From NCBI GenBank assembly GCA_019454045.1, contig SKCR01035559.1, forward strand, positions 1 through 64,000: a DNA stretch of 64,000 nucleotides, in the 5' to 3' direction. Made by a program: the position numbers and the translations under genes. Numbering within the stretch: position 1 is the stretch's first letter; each line of letters starts with the position of its first letter. The stretch comes from Zanthoxylum bungeanum. Taxonomy: Eukaryota > Streptophyta > Magnoliopsida > Sapindales > Rutaceae. Shown piece by piece: positions 1 to 12,000 of the stretch. The notes under the pieces were generated by a model. The model did not search any database, was not told the origin of the DNA, and worked only from the letters and a program-made list of their open reading frames with translations.

Positions 1-2984
1 AGTAAAATTTGCTGAGACCAGTACATGTCGTATATCGGACTTGGTCCAATGGTTTATCCCAATGAACCATGAGTCTTGGGAGACTCGTATAGACGTGTAG
101 GTGTTTATTAGATAAAAACTGAATGACTCACCGAAGATTTCCTAATAGATGGTACACCAACGTCAATAGGAATATTCTTGTATTGAGTAGCATAGTGATT
201 CTTAGGGGTGGTAAAACGAATCAATGAATCGAATTTGTATCAAATCTTAAACGAATCGAATCAAAATGTGATGGATTCATATTCATTTCGTTTATTAAAC
301 GAATCATAATATCAGGATTCGTATTGGATTCGTTTATTAAACGAATCGAATACGAATATTCGTTTATTCATTTAGCCAATGATATTATTTAATAAAATAA
401 TTTACCACACTTGATTTACATTAATTCTTCATAAATATATACATATGAAATATGTAATTAATATATTTACTAAAAATACCTCACCAAATATCGAAAATAT
501 TACTTTTTCTATGATAATTAGCCATAATTTCTCGAATCTTAATTGAAAATTAATAAAAACTAGTAAATAAAAATAATAAAATGAACCTTAAATGAATAAA
601 CGAATCAATGAGCTTAAATTTGTATTCGATTCGTTTAATAAACGAATCGAATCGAATTGGCCCATTTATTAAACAAATCCATTTTTTCAAACCCTATTCG
701 CTTTAAAGCGAATCGAATCGAACAAATAAACGAATCCTGACCCAAATTGCCACCCATAGTGATTCTTTGACATGAGATACCACTGTGGATATATGAGTTA
801 TCCTCCACACTTAGATGGCAGTCATATCACTTATCTATTTAGATCAAGCCTCCGCCGGTTCGCTGGGTGTGGATTCATGCTCATGATATCCTGTAAGTAG
901 CAAGAAAGGATCTGTCAGTTCTGTGTACAGAGCATAGGTAGTCCATAATTAATTAGCAATCTGCTAAATCTATGGCCATAGTAGACTTCGGAAGTGAGTT
1001 CCAAATGTTATTTAGAGATTGCTAATAGATACATTGATGAGATTATTCCTATAGAGATTTGACGTTTCTATCTATATCTCTGGGGTAATCTAGATACCTA
1101 TGACATATGGATTATACGTATGTAGTGACCTCGACCTGTATGATTCAGCGAGTTTATCTGTGGTCGTCATAATTTATGGGTGGCTGAATTATGGACACGA
1201 AATTGGATTTCGTGACGGATATGCCTGAATCTAGAGAGTCTCACTAATGAAATATACTCGTAGAGCACTAGGGCAACTGTTATGAAAAATACAGATTATT
1301 TATAACTCGTTTAACGGTTAAACAAAAAATACATGCAATCGGGACCTTACGGTCATTTCCGAATTAATGTGTATTTGTATTTAATACTTGATTTTATTAA
1401 ATACACATTAATAAAATATCAATTTGTGATATTTGATATATATAATTAATATATGTATTTGAGATATTTAATGTAAATATAATACATATATTTAAGATAT
1501 TTGTATTTAATTATTTAATTTTTAAATAATTAAATTAATTAATAAAATAAATATCTTTTGTAATGATTTCGCTTTTATTTGGCTTGATATTATTGGAACA
1601 CTTTTTTGGTTTGCTTTATTAAAGATAATTGTTACTTTATTAAAGTAAAACTTGTTCCAATTAAAATCAAACAAAAATAAATAATTGTTATTTGTTTTTT
1701 CTTTGAATTTTCGGCCTGGTTAAAAAAAATTATTTTGTTTCATTTTTTTATACTTAGACAAGTTCAACAAAATTTTACAAAGTGATTTGAGAGAAAATTG
1801 AAGAAAGAAAGGAAAATCAAAGCCAAAATTTTGAATTTTTTGTAAGTTTCTTACACTTTATTCTACATAGAAAATGTTTATATTATTCTTAACTTCAAAT
1901 TGTGTTGTTAAGTTTATTTCTTTACTCTTTGAATTTGTAATTATATTTGTTGGAAGCTTGTTTGAGGATGTTAAGCATGTATGATTAATTTATATGCTTA
2001 TTAGTGTAATTAAGCTTAATAAATTAATTAGAAATTAAAGTTGTCATTCTAGAGTTTATTAGCCATTCATAATTAACCTAAAATTTTTCTTTATTAATTT
2101 CATGATGGTGAGACTTGATTGGTGTGGTAATTGGATGATTAAAGTGTTGAATTTTGTCAATTTAATGTAAATTGTGAAAATGGAGTAATTTATAAAATTA
2201 GGGTTCTTAACCCATTCTAATTTTGGGGATTTTCATATTTATGATTTAATTTGATGTATATTAAATTTGGGATTAATTGGATTTGATCTTGATGTGTTTT
2301 GAACAAATTGGGCCAAATTAAAATTAATGGAAAAATCTGGGCAGTTTCGGCAATTTGAAAAAAAAAATTGGATTTTATTGCAATTTGTAATTTCATGTAT
2401 TTGACATGTATAAATTATTTTGGGATTGATTTGGAATCAATTAAATATTTATTTGATAATTTAAGTACCAAAATAATTAATTTGCAAAACTTTGGGGTCT
2501 CACGGTAATTAATGATAAATATGATTTTTTAGATAAAAAATTCAGTTTTTATTTATTGAGTAATTAGAAAAAATTGGTTATTTTATTGTCCAAGAAAAAT
2601 ATTTATCGGAAATTATTTCGGAGTGGAAATATGCAAAAACGGTGAAAAACGGCGTTACCAGGTAACGACTACCCAAACAGTGAACCCACGAACTGTCCAA
2701 ATGTTTTTGTGGCTGACCTGGGCAGTCCCCATGAGCATTGGTCGGTCGGTTCGACCAAAAACGTGTTTTATGCTATTTTACTGAAAAATATTTTCGCAAA
2801 AGTTTCGCGGTGTTTCTATAATATTTATGTCATTATATGTATCAAATAAATAAGTTTAGGTGAAATATGAATGAATTATTAATATTTGATATTGAATAAT
2901 TTATTCGTAAGTTTAAAAATTTTAAACTACGATTTCACCCAAACAACGCTTCTTCCGCTGCGCCTCTCTGATTTGACCCCAATA
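1..2984 (+). mobile_element. Family D copia-type 5' LTR (D1), left end outside window
   Basis: This LTR aligns along its length with three other copies at 9157-11620 (+), 19414-21802 (-) and 51655-53851 (-). By comparison with the copy at 9157, about 245 bp are missing to the left of the window. The right end is placed at CCCCAATA, where the other copies have CCCCAACA, and is followed at once by a copia primer-binding site. A small hAT element interrupts it at 203-758. A short inverted repeat near 1197 (CACGAAAT, TGG, ATTTCGTG) recurs in all copies. No protein is encoded. The LTR call is firm from the repeat alignment and PBS. The exact last base is less sure because the terminal dinucleotide has changed from CA to TA. 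Confidence 0.88.
203..758. mobile_element. Non-autonomous hAT element with 8-bp TSD
   Basis: A 556-bp insertion splits the D1 LTR, and the other D copies lack it. It is flanked by the 8-bp direct repeat GTGATTCT at 195-202 and 759-766, the TSD length of the hAT superfamily. The ends are short imperfect inverted repeats, TAGGGGTGG on the left and CCACCCATA on the right. The interior is AT-rich and full of runs of CGAAT/ATTCG, for example AAACGAATCGAAT, in both orientations. It has no coding capacity and must have used a transposase in trans. Confidence 0.88.
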
Positions 2985-2988
2985 AAAA

Positions 2989-3000
2989 TGGTATCAGAGC
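2989..3000 (+). other. Primer-binding site (initiator Met tRNA type)
   Basis: TGGTATCAGAGC is complementary to the 3' end of plant initiator tRNA-Met and is the usual first-strand primer site of Ty1/copia elements. It lies a few bases after the D1 LTR end, which fixes element orientation as plus. Confidence 0.9.
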
Positions 3001-3235
3001 GAGTCTGATCCTGTACACTCGATATGATTAGCCCTTTAAAATTCAATGTTTAATTTAATCATTACTTAATACATGCATGTGTGTTATTTAATTTGATTAA
3101 ATAAAGTAAAATCATCTTTTGTTGGAAAATCCCCGTTTAAATAAGTTTCTAAGAAAGTGACTAGTATTAAGAATACTTGTTTCTTCGTCGGCCTTGTTAA
3201 TACATATGTAAATATTTTCATGATGCTATGGCTGT

Positions 3236-3535
3236 AACGTGCCAAAGCTGTGCAGTTATGGTTGAAGATATTTCATTTGCACCGGTAGAACTTATATGAT
3301 AAGAGACAAATTCAAGTGAAAATGGAAATCCTTAACGTGCCAAAGCTGTCAGGACTAAGTCGATAGCTTGAGTTTGTCATTGACAAGTTTAACCTTGATA
3401 TGCCTCCTTGTGAACGTGCCAAAGCAGTCATAACGAGAAACGATTAGGACCGAACCCAGGAGTCACAGTGAGTGTGATTGACAATGAGTTGTCTACCTAA
3501 TGAATATACATAGGCGAGAATGTGCCAAAGCTGTG
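3236..3535 (+). repeat. Four-copy leader motif AACGTGCCAAAGCTGT
   Basis: The 16-17 bp motif occurs at 3236-3252, 3334-3350, 3413-3429 and 3519-3535 with one or two changes per copy, spaced about 80-105 bp. It sits in the untranslated leader downstream of the primer-binding site. The sequence between copies is not obviously repeated, so this is a dispersed motif and not a simple tandem duplication. Its role is unknown. A packaging or dimerisation signal is possible. Confidence 0.75.
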
Positions 3536-6500
3536 AGTCAAAATATATTCATGGGGTCCGCTTCCCATTATGGAATTCAATTTAATTATTGAATTCTCAT
3601 TTTTATTGGGGATTACGGTATTACGTAAAGTAGTGGTAGACACTGCTAGGTTAAAAAAATCTTTAACTTATGCGGTGTGTAATCTTATGTAAATTATCGC
3701 TCATGTTGTTCCTTATTCTATTAGTTTGATAGAATTAAACTTTTATCCACTGCATACATATTATATATGTTTTCTGACTTCAATTATGGTTGCAGATTTC
3801 TAGAATAGGTTCTAGATTAGAATAGATAATGATATAATCCTTCTAGACAAAATAGTTTCTTATGTAGTAAAGATCGACATGAATTGGTTCATGTCTCGAG
3901 ATTCTTCACTGGCATTAAGAAAACCCCATTAGGTATTTATTTATCTAATAATGACGTTTATTGGCTTTAGTGACATTCAGAGGTCACGTGTCAGACACTA
4001 TTTGTTTTTTGATTATTTGCAAATGTTGTAAATAATTTGAAAGTAAATAATAAAGCTAAAGAAAGAAGATGCATATAGTTGTGTATAGAAAATATTGATT
4101 TTCACAATACGACAACTGTAGATATTGGATATCAGATCTCCCGTCTAGTTATTTAAAATATTGTTGAATGATTGTTTTGATATTTGATATCAGAACTTGT
4201 GACTATTTGATAGTTACTTGCTCTTTGTAAACAGTTGTTACATATTATAAAACGACTAGTAGTGTCATTAATGAATAGATAAACATTAAGAAAAATTTTC
4301 AGTTAAGTAAATAACTTAGAATATTATTTTACAAGATTTTATCACTTAAGTATTAGATGCTTATTCCATATGGTAAATGATGGTCTGATATGAGATCACA
4401 CCACATATCCTTATCCATTTAACAAATATTATATTCAAGAAGGTGACTAAATCTCATTTAACCAATGACTGTTATTGGACCAGAAAATTTATTAAACTGA
4501 TATATTGGATGTATGTAATTTAAAAAATTGTATAATGCTTAAGGTAGTTTTCTTTACTTCGTAACTTAGTTAATGAACTGTCGTGACTTAGTTACGTGTT
4601 TCTGATCAAATGCGGATAGAATATTTTGACTGGTTCAAAGATATTCGATCTGAAGTTTTAAAAATTATATCTTTAAAATTCATCGTGAGTCTTTGAATTG
4701 TTCAAAGATGTTTGATACGATTAAACATATGAATTTATGGCAATTTGTTCTAAGGTTATTCGAAGAATATAATTCTTACATTAATATTATTCTTCCACGA
4801 TTCCATATTGATGGAATTGGTTAGTGGAAGAAATCGAATCTTATGCAATTTGATTCATTTGATATTGAGAGTTACCGAATTAGTTTTAATACTCTTGGGG
4901 ATATGCTCTAGTAACATTAATTCATCATTTTAATTAATGTCTCATTAGTTTCTACAGTCATGTATATGATGTGTATAAGTAGAAAATTTAAATCTTGAAA
5001 TGTTTGAGATTTGAATCTATCTTTTGTATAATGGTTATATAATTGATATTACTTGCGCCTTGGAGGTACGAGTATAAGTTTATCATTTATTTTATTTTAT
5101 AGAATATTGCATTCTATTTGATAGAAAATCTTTTCTACGATCTCGAGTAATAAAATTATTTATTACTCAGTGTGTAACATTGGATGTTGACTATTGTAGA
5201 AAAGACTTGATTTATTGAAGTCAAATACGGTGATAAACTATAAATGGAACTACATAATTAATAAGATGAAAATACCCTTTTATCACTTCCAAATAAGTGC
5301 AATAGGATATCAGAATCATTTGTAAAGTATTTGATACTTAATGGTTCTATTGTTTTCTTATCAAAGAAAGTTATCCTATAACTTATAGTGGGAATGATAT
5401 TTGATATCGATTCCAGAAATTAACATTAAACCATTGATCTAAGATTGTTCATAGTTTACTACGATCAAGTTTGGAACTTGATTGAGCTTTCATTATGAAT
5501 CGTTCATAAAATGTGCAAATGGTTTACGTAGCAAAAGCACAGTGAGCTCTTTAAAGGTTTGACCTTTATAGTATGACAATGAGAAAAGTTATACTCAGCG
5601 ATCTATTGTAAATTCTGAGGAAACTTGTCTTTAGTCGCACTGATTGAATAATTTAAGATCTGTTGGTTAATGATGATATTAAATTGTACATTTTAGCTAA
5701 AGAATACAAAGTCGTTTCTGAATGGTTTCTTTAAATAAGAGATCCATTGTGATTTCTTAGTTTGAAGAGTTCGTTTTGGAATGACCCTGGAGTTTGTATT
5801 ATGCTAAGATTACAATTTAGTATATTAACTTATTTGGCCTATTGTAGACTCGGATGAGCTTTCTGGAAATTTGTGTTATCTAATTTTGATATCAGTCAGA
5901 TTGTCTGATTTTATCAAAGCATAAAGAATACTTATGAGATAGTAGGGTTAATGGGAGTGTACAATTTCTTTCTAGTACTTTACATCATAATGATATTATC
6001 ATTATTAAGGTAATAATGAGATGTTAATGAGGTAAAAGGTTTACCTCAGTTTTATTTTCTTCATGAATGCAGTGAGAGTGGTCTCTAATATATTTGATAT
6101 AAAGTTTTGTATAAGATATAAAACTAAGAGACTTGTGAGATACTACCATTAGTCGTGCATTAGATATGATTTAAGAAAGGACATAACAAGACTATCTGTA
6201 TGACAGTTAGTATAACTGTTTGACAGTTAGTGTGTGTCTTATGTATAATATTCATCTTTCGTAAATGATGATTCCTTTTTCAAAAGAGATATTGATTAGA
6301 ATGTCTAATCAATCTTATGCATCATATGATGATGGCATAATGAATACTATACTGAGTGCGATTAGAGATATCAATTTAATCGTAATTGTTATGAGTTATT
6401 TTGATATTCTCTAGACCATAAGATGTGTCTTGAAACATGTTCTTTATCATCTTTGAGATATTAAGAACGAGTTTCTAATTAATGGAGAATAAAGTTCGCA

Positions 6501-6811
6501 ACAATTAGGGTCATATTAGTTTTGAGTCTAATTATGACGTTAGACAGTCTACGTCATAAAAAGTCAGAAAAGATGCAGTGAGAGTGTCACATATGATTCT
6601 ACGGTATGAGTGGAATTAGTTGCAAGTTATGAAGTATTGACTTATAAAGTTTCATAGTGACCATAGTGACCTCGTAGATTAGAAGTTTACTATTAGTATT
6701 GTATTTGTGGTTGTCTACAGAGTATTTTGGATTTGATCCGTAAATACTTAGACAACTTAGTAGCTAAAGCAAGACTTACAAACTTTGATTGATGAGTAGC
6801 TTTTTTGTCAG

Positions 6812-7108
6812 GTGTTCCAGAACACCACATCTTATAACATCGGGCTTGGCACTCATCGGAAAGCGACAACGGCTATTTCTCGATTGTTCGGCTCCTCAAA
6901 GGAGGTTACTGTCTTGAGGGAGCAGTTGAAGCTGACTCAAGACCGGCCGGAGAAGGATAAGTATAAGGAGGAGCACGATCGAGAAATGGTGAGCTTGCGG
7001 GCGCTTGTGGAGAGATCGGTTGTTCAGAGTAGTGCTCTAGGATCGACCTTCAGAGTTCCTTCAGGCCCAACAGACGCAGCACCGACCCTGACCGATCGCC
7101 ATATATGA
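6812..7108 (+). pseudogene. CACTA (En/Spm) Transposase_24-like, C-terminal exon fragment
   Basis: A 98-codon open frame begins just after a plausible splice acceptor (TTTTTTGTCAG). Its start contains FQNTTSYNIGLGT, matching in layout the FKNQTAYNVGLGT stretch of the second transposase remnant at 12640-12700. It continues with a charged, coiled-coil-like segment (REQLKLTQ...KEEHDREM), as is usual at the C-terminus of plant Ptta/En/Spm ORF1-type transposase proteins. The upstream exons are not present. It is a 3' exon relic, not an independent gene. Confidence 0.7.
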
Positions 7109-7200
7109 TTTTTTATTTAATGTAATAAAATTTTTTTATGTAATTTAAAATATTTATTTTATATATAATAATAATTTTAATTTAATTTTTCAATTTTTTA

Positions 7201-7322
7201 ATCGATGCTAAATGTAAAAAAATTAAATTTCCCCCAAACAAATTACCCTAATTTTTTGTTAGCTGCCAATGTGTTGGCGTCGAAATATTCAATGCTAAAA
7301 TGAAAATAATTCGATGCTAAGG
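7201..7322. repeat. CACTA subterminal repeat remnants
   Basis: Degenerate copies of the motif GCGTCGAAATATTC and its partner GATGCTAA occur here, just downstream of the transposase exon remnant. They match the dense subterminal repeats at 13140-13831, so this is probably the 3' subterminal region of the first CACTA remnant. No clear terminal CACTA end is visible. Confidence 0.6.
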
Positions 7323-7544
7323 GTTTATTAAAATCCCTAAATCAGTTCCCCCCCTCATTTATGCTTCTGCATGCTTTCTTCCCTAAATCCATAATTCAAA
7401 CAATAAATTATCTAGAGCTTGATTTGACTCAAGAACAATGATTGATCGGCGATTGAAGATTATCCCTTTTTGGTTTGTATCCACTTTCATAAACCCTAAT
7501 TATAGTTTTTTGTAATTTTTTTTGTTGGTTCCATTATTTTGTGT

Positions 7545-7790
7545 TTGATTTATTTTTGGGTATTAGGGTTTGTGGGTTTGCCAATTTATTAGTTTCTGAT
7601 TTGTGAATTTTTGGGTACTAGGGGTTTGTGGGTTTGCGAATTTGTTAGTTTGATTTGTGTTTGGGTTTGTGTTCGGTTATTTGATTTGTGTTTGGGTATT
7701 ATGGTCAGGGTTATTTGATTTGTGTTTGATTTATTTTTGGGTTTGTGTTCAGTTATTAGAGTTTGTGTTTGCTCAGATTTGTGTTTGATC
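7545..7790. repeat. GT-rich degenerate tandem repeat
   Basis: Imperfect copies of a unit containing GATTTGTGTTTGGGT and TTCGGTTATT repeat over about 245 bp. The sequence is low-complexity (T and G on this strand). No coding role is supported. Confidence 0.6.
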
Positions 7791-7838
7791 ACTCTTTCGG
7801 TATGAAGAGCAGTAACTTACTGTTGTTCTGGGATCCAG

Positions 7839-7861
7839 CTGTTCTGGAAATTCCAGAACAG
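7839..7861. other. Perfect 9-bp inverted repeat
   Basis: CTGTTCTGG and CCAGAACAG are separated by five bases. The stretch lies between the GT-rich repeat and the PPR fragment. Its role is unknown. It could be a foldback remnant or a chance palindrome. Confidence 0.5.
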
Positions 7862-8165
7862 TAGCAATGCTGTTGTTGATGCCCCATAGAAATGTTCTTG
7901 TAAACTCAAAGGCAGATTCAACCTCTTATCCATTCCTATTCTTATTCGATCACATCAGGTGGTCTCCGGCCTATATTTTATTTGTCGCATTTCCAAGCGA
8001 ATCGATTTTTGGATTTTTTTAAATTCGGATTAAATTGTTAAGACAATTGTTATATGCATTTTTTATATTGTATGCATATTAATACCTTCATTTGAATTCC
8101 AATCATCCAACAAAATTTATTAATAAGAAATAAAAAAAGATCTTTCTATCATTAGCAAACATAAA

Positions 8166-8642
8166 TTGTATAGAAACAAGTCACAAAGTAAACTGAAAAA
8201 TTATTCAAACACCATGTTCCCAAGGAAGGTATATTTTTGTAAAAATCTAATACAAGGGATGATCACAACCTCTCTAACTCAACTAATTTCACTAGAAGCT
8301 AATATAATGCCCCATAGAAATATCCTTGCAAACTCAACGGAAATTAGTCCTAGTACAAGGTTGTATAATGTGGTTATTGATGCATTGGTGAAATCCAATT
8401 CCATTGATTTGGCTTATTTGAAGTTTCAACAAATATCTGCGGACAATTGCAAACTAGATAGGTTTACATACAATATACTTATTCATAGAGTTTGTAGAAT
8501 TGGTGTGGTGGATGAAGCACTTAGGTTAGTTAAGGATATGAAAGGATGAAGAGGTAAATAAAGCCCGTGAACTTTTGGTGATGTTTTTAGAATGTGGTTT
8601 TAAACCTGATAAATTCACTTTTACTTCGATAAAGAAACTTAC
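8166..8642 (+). pseudogene. Pentatricopeptide repeat (PPR) protein fragment
   Basis: A 127-codon frame (8166-8549) contains two recognisable PPR units: one around RLYNVVIDALVKSNSIDLA, and the next with FTYNILIHRVCRIGVVDEAL. A third unit (ARELLVMFLECGFKPDKFTF) follows in another frame from about 8546, so a frameshift breaks the gene. PPR proteins bind organelle RNA and usually have ten or more repeats, so only a small piece remains. A short related stretch (GCCCCATAGAAAT) also occurs near 7880. The piece lies between CACTA remnants, and capture by a transposon is possible but unproven. Confidence 0.72.
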
Positions 8643-9001
8643 AAGCGTTTTAAGTTGCACCTAAAAATGATAATATTGAGCTACTAATGTAGGTGATGAC
8701 TATAAGAAATGAGTAATATATTTGTGCTAATATCACCCATGTTGGATGTTTATAACAATTCACACACATCAAACAAGCTGATTTGTGAATGCAATTTTGG
8801 GAACAGATGCACTTTCTCATGATGTTGTTATATCTTTATCACCCAAATCAATATCCTTTAAAAGTTTATATGGTTAAATATATTTTGAGCAGTCCATGTG
8901 TAATGATAAAAGTTTATATGGTTATTAAAATATTGAAAATTCATTAGCATCATTATGATTATTTTTGTGTCATTGATAGTGTCAGAATTCTTATTTTGCA
9001 G

Positions 9002-12000
9002 ATGGCATCGGGCAATCTCAGACGCGCTAATGCGACTCCATCTATATCTGTAATGACAAATGCCCTTGCTGGGGTCTCTACTAGCACAGGTGACTCGACT
9101 ACAGCGAATGGTCGAGAACGCATCTGTGGCCTGGGGTTGGTTAAACACGTTAAGTCTGTTAGGGTTGGTGCTCTTTGCGCCAATTTTATTATGTATTTCC
9201 TTGTAAATACTTATGTAACATTTTATTATGAATAAAATGAACAGTTTCTTTTATTTAACTTCTTCTTTAATATGGTAAGGACGTAACCGACCTTAGAATG
9301 ATTAGTTATGATACCGTTGCAAAAGCGTCGCAACTGACATTGAGTTGTATCATGACATTGTCATTCTTAGACAGTTCCCGGTCAAGGTTTATACTACTTG
9401 ATCAGTAAAGTAAACATGTTGAGACCGGTACATGTCGTATATTGGAATCTAGAATTTCCAATGGTTTCTCAGTGAACCGTGAGTCTTGGAGACTCGTATA
9501 GACATGTAGGTGTTTATAGTAGATAAACACTAAACGACTCACCGAAGATTCATAATGGATGGTAAACCATACACCAACGTCAATAAGAATCTTCCCGGGT
9601 TGAGTGAGCATAGTGATTCTTTGACGAGATACCACTGTAGATATTTGAGTTATCCTCCATACTTAGATGGCAGTCACGTCACCGATCTATTTAGATCAGA
9701 CCTCCGCCTATTCGTTGGGTGTGGACTAATGCTCAGGATATCCTGTGTGCATCAAGATATGATCCGTCAGCTCTGGGTACAGAACATAGGTATTCAATAT
9801 GGAATTAGCAATCTGTTAAATCCATGAGCCCGTGGTACACTGTAGAAATTAGTTCTAAGTGTTATTAAGGGATTTCTAATAGAAACATCAACATGATTAT
9901 ATCTATAGAGATTTGACGTTTGTATCTATATCTCTGGAATAATCTAGATACCTGTGACGGAGGGATTATATGTATGCAGTGACCTCGACCTGTATGATTC
10001 AATAAGTTTATTTGTGTTCGTCATAATTTACGGGTGGGTGAATTATGGACATGAAATTTGATTTCGTGATGGATATGTCTGAATCTAGAGAGTTTCACTA
10101 ATGCAATATACTCGTAGAGCACTAGGGCAACTGTTATGAATAATACTGATTATTTATAACTCGTGTAACAGTTAAACGAAAAATACATGCAATCGGGACC
10201 TATCAATCATTTCCAAATTAATGTGTATTTATATTTAATGCTTGATTTTATTAAATACGCATTAATAAAATATCAAATTGTGATATTTAACATATATGAT
10301 TGATATATGTATTTTGATTATTTAATGTAAATATAATACATATATTTAAGATATTTGTATTTAATTATTTAATTATATAAATGTTATATGATTAAAGTAA
10401 TTAAAGTTACAAATATTTTAAGTCATCATTTGATTTTCAAAGCTTGGAAATGGCATTACCTTATTGGAACACATTTAGTTTACTTTATGTATTAGATAAT
10501 AGTTATCTTTTATGTTTTGTAAAGTTGGACTAATAGAAATAAAACAAGAAAAATATTTATTGTTTCTATTATTGTTGTTCACGACAACAACAGGGATTGA
10601 CATATAAATATTTTTGTTTCTTATTTTTCAAAACTTACACAAGTTTCAAATATTTTCACTGAGTTAAATTGAGAGAAAAGTGAAGAACCTTTGAAGAAAA
10701 AGCTTAAAAAGCTTGGAGTTTTTGTAAAATTTTTCAACAATCTTCAACTTAGAAATTGTTTCTATGATTCTATACTTCAAAATGTGTAGTTTAGAATTTT
10801 CTCTAATATTTAATTATGTGAATTATTGTGTTGGAAATTTATTTGAAGGTATTAAGCATGTATGATTAATTTATATAAGCTTATTAGTGTAATTAAGCTT
10901 AATAGATTAATTAGAAATTAAAGTTGCTATTCTAGAGTTGATTAGCCATTCATAATTAACCTAGAATTGTTCTTGATTAATTTCATGATGGTGAGACTTG
11001 ATTGGTGTGGTAATTGAATGATTAAAGTGTTGAATTAATTCAATTTAATGTAAATTGTCCAATTTGAGTAATTTATGAAATTAGGGTTCTTAACCTTATC
11101 AAATTTTGGGACTTTATATATATATGATATAATTTGATGTATATTTGATGTATGTCAAATTTCGGATTGATTGGATTTGATCTTGATGTGTTTTGAACAA
11201 ATTGGGCCAAATTACAATTAATAAAAAATCTGGGCTGTTTTGGTAATTCTGAAAAATTCTGGGCAGTTTCGGAAATTCTGGAAATATTTAGGATTAGAGT
11301 TGCAAATTTTAATTTCATGTATTTGACATGTATAAATTATTTTTGGATTGATTTGGAATCGATTAAATATGTTTTTGACATTTTAAGGACCAAAATAATT
11401 AATTTGCAAAACTTTTGGGGTAATTTGGTAATTAAAAGAAATATGATTTCTTGGGTTAAAAATTTCAGATTTTAAGTATTGGTTAATTAAATAAATAAGT
11501 TTATTTAATTATTCCAAGAAAAAATTTTGAAATCGGAAAATTAAGTTTTCTGCGCTCCGCTGCGCCAACCCGTAATTCCTTATAAAACCCCAACCCGTAA
11601 TTCCTTATAAAACCCCAACAAAGGCTCACGACCGTATCCGGATAGAGATATCAGATGATGGACAAAGACAAATCGGGCAACATAATTCAGCGTTTACTAC
11701 AGTCATATGTGCTGCAGCTTGGTTTGAAGCTCCCCAAAACTACGTTTCTTGGAGAAAGATACCGTGGGAGACGAAAATCAACCAGCTCTTCCCTTCGCTA
11801 CTTGTGAGTTTCCGTACAGTATTAAGTTTTCGATATTGTTTGTTAATTAAAATTTTTATTTTATACTCATTTTTACTTGGTTGCTATTCCTGTAAGAGTG
11901 GTTTGACGTCAATCTGACCAAAGTTAATGTCCAACAGTATCTTGACTACCACATGGGGAAAAGTTATAAGGATTATAGGACGAAAGTCCTGAAACCAATA

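Larger units (their letters stand above)
2985..6790 (+). mobile_element. D1 internal region, non-coding
   Basis: This stretch follows the D1 LTR and starts with the primer-binding site at 2989-3000. It is about 3.8 kb of AT-rich DNA with stops in every frame and no open frame of 60 codons. I could not recognise gag, protease, integrase or reverse transcriptase by eye. No second D LTR follows, and the sequence runs into a CACTA remnant near 6800, so the 3' half of the element is missing. It may be a very decayed copia interior or a large retrotransposon derivative (LARD) that never had coding capacity. The right boundary is approximate. Confidence 0.6.

Noticed and set aside
8959..9183. Overlapping minus-strand frames near 8858-9183
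   Set aside because: They are antisense to the CACTA exon and cross the solo LTR boundary.
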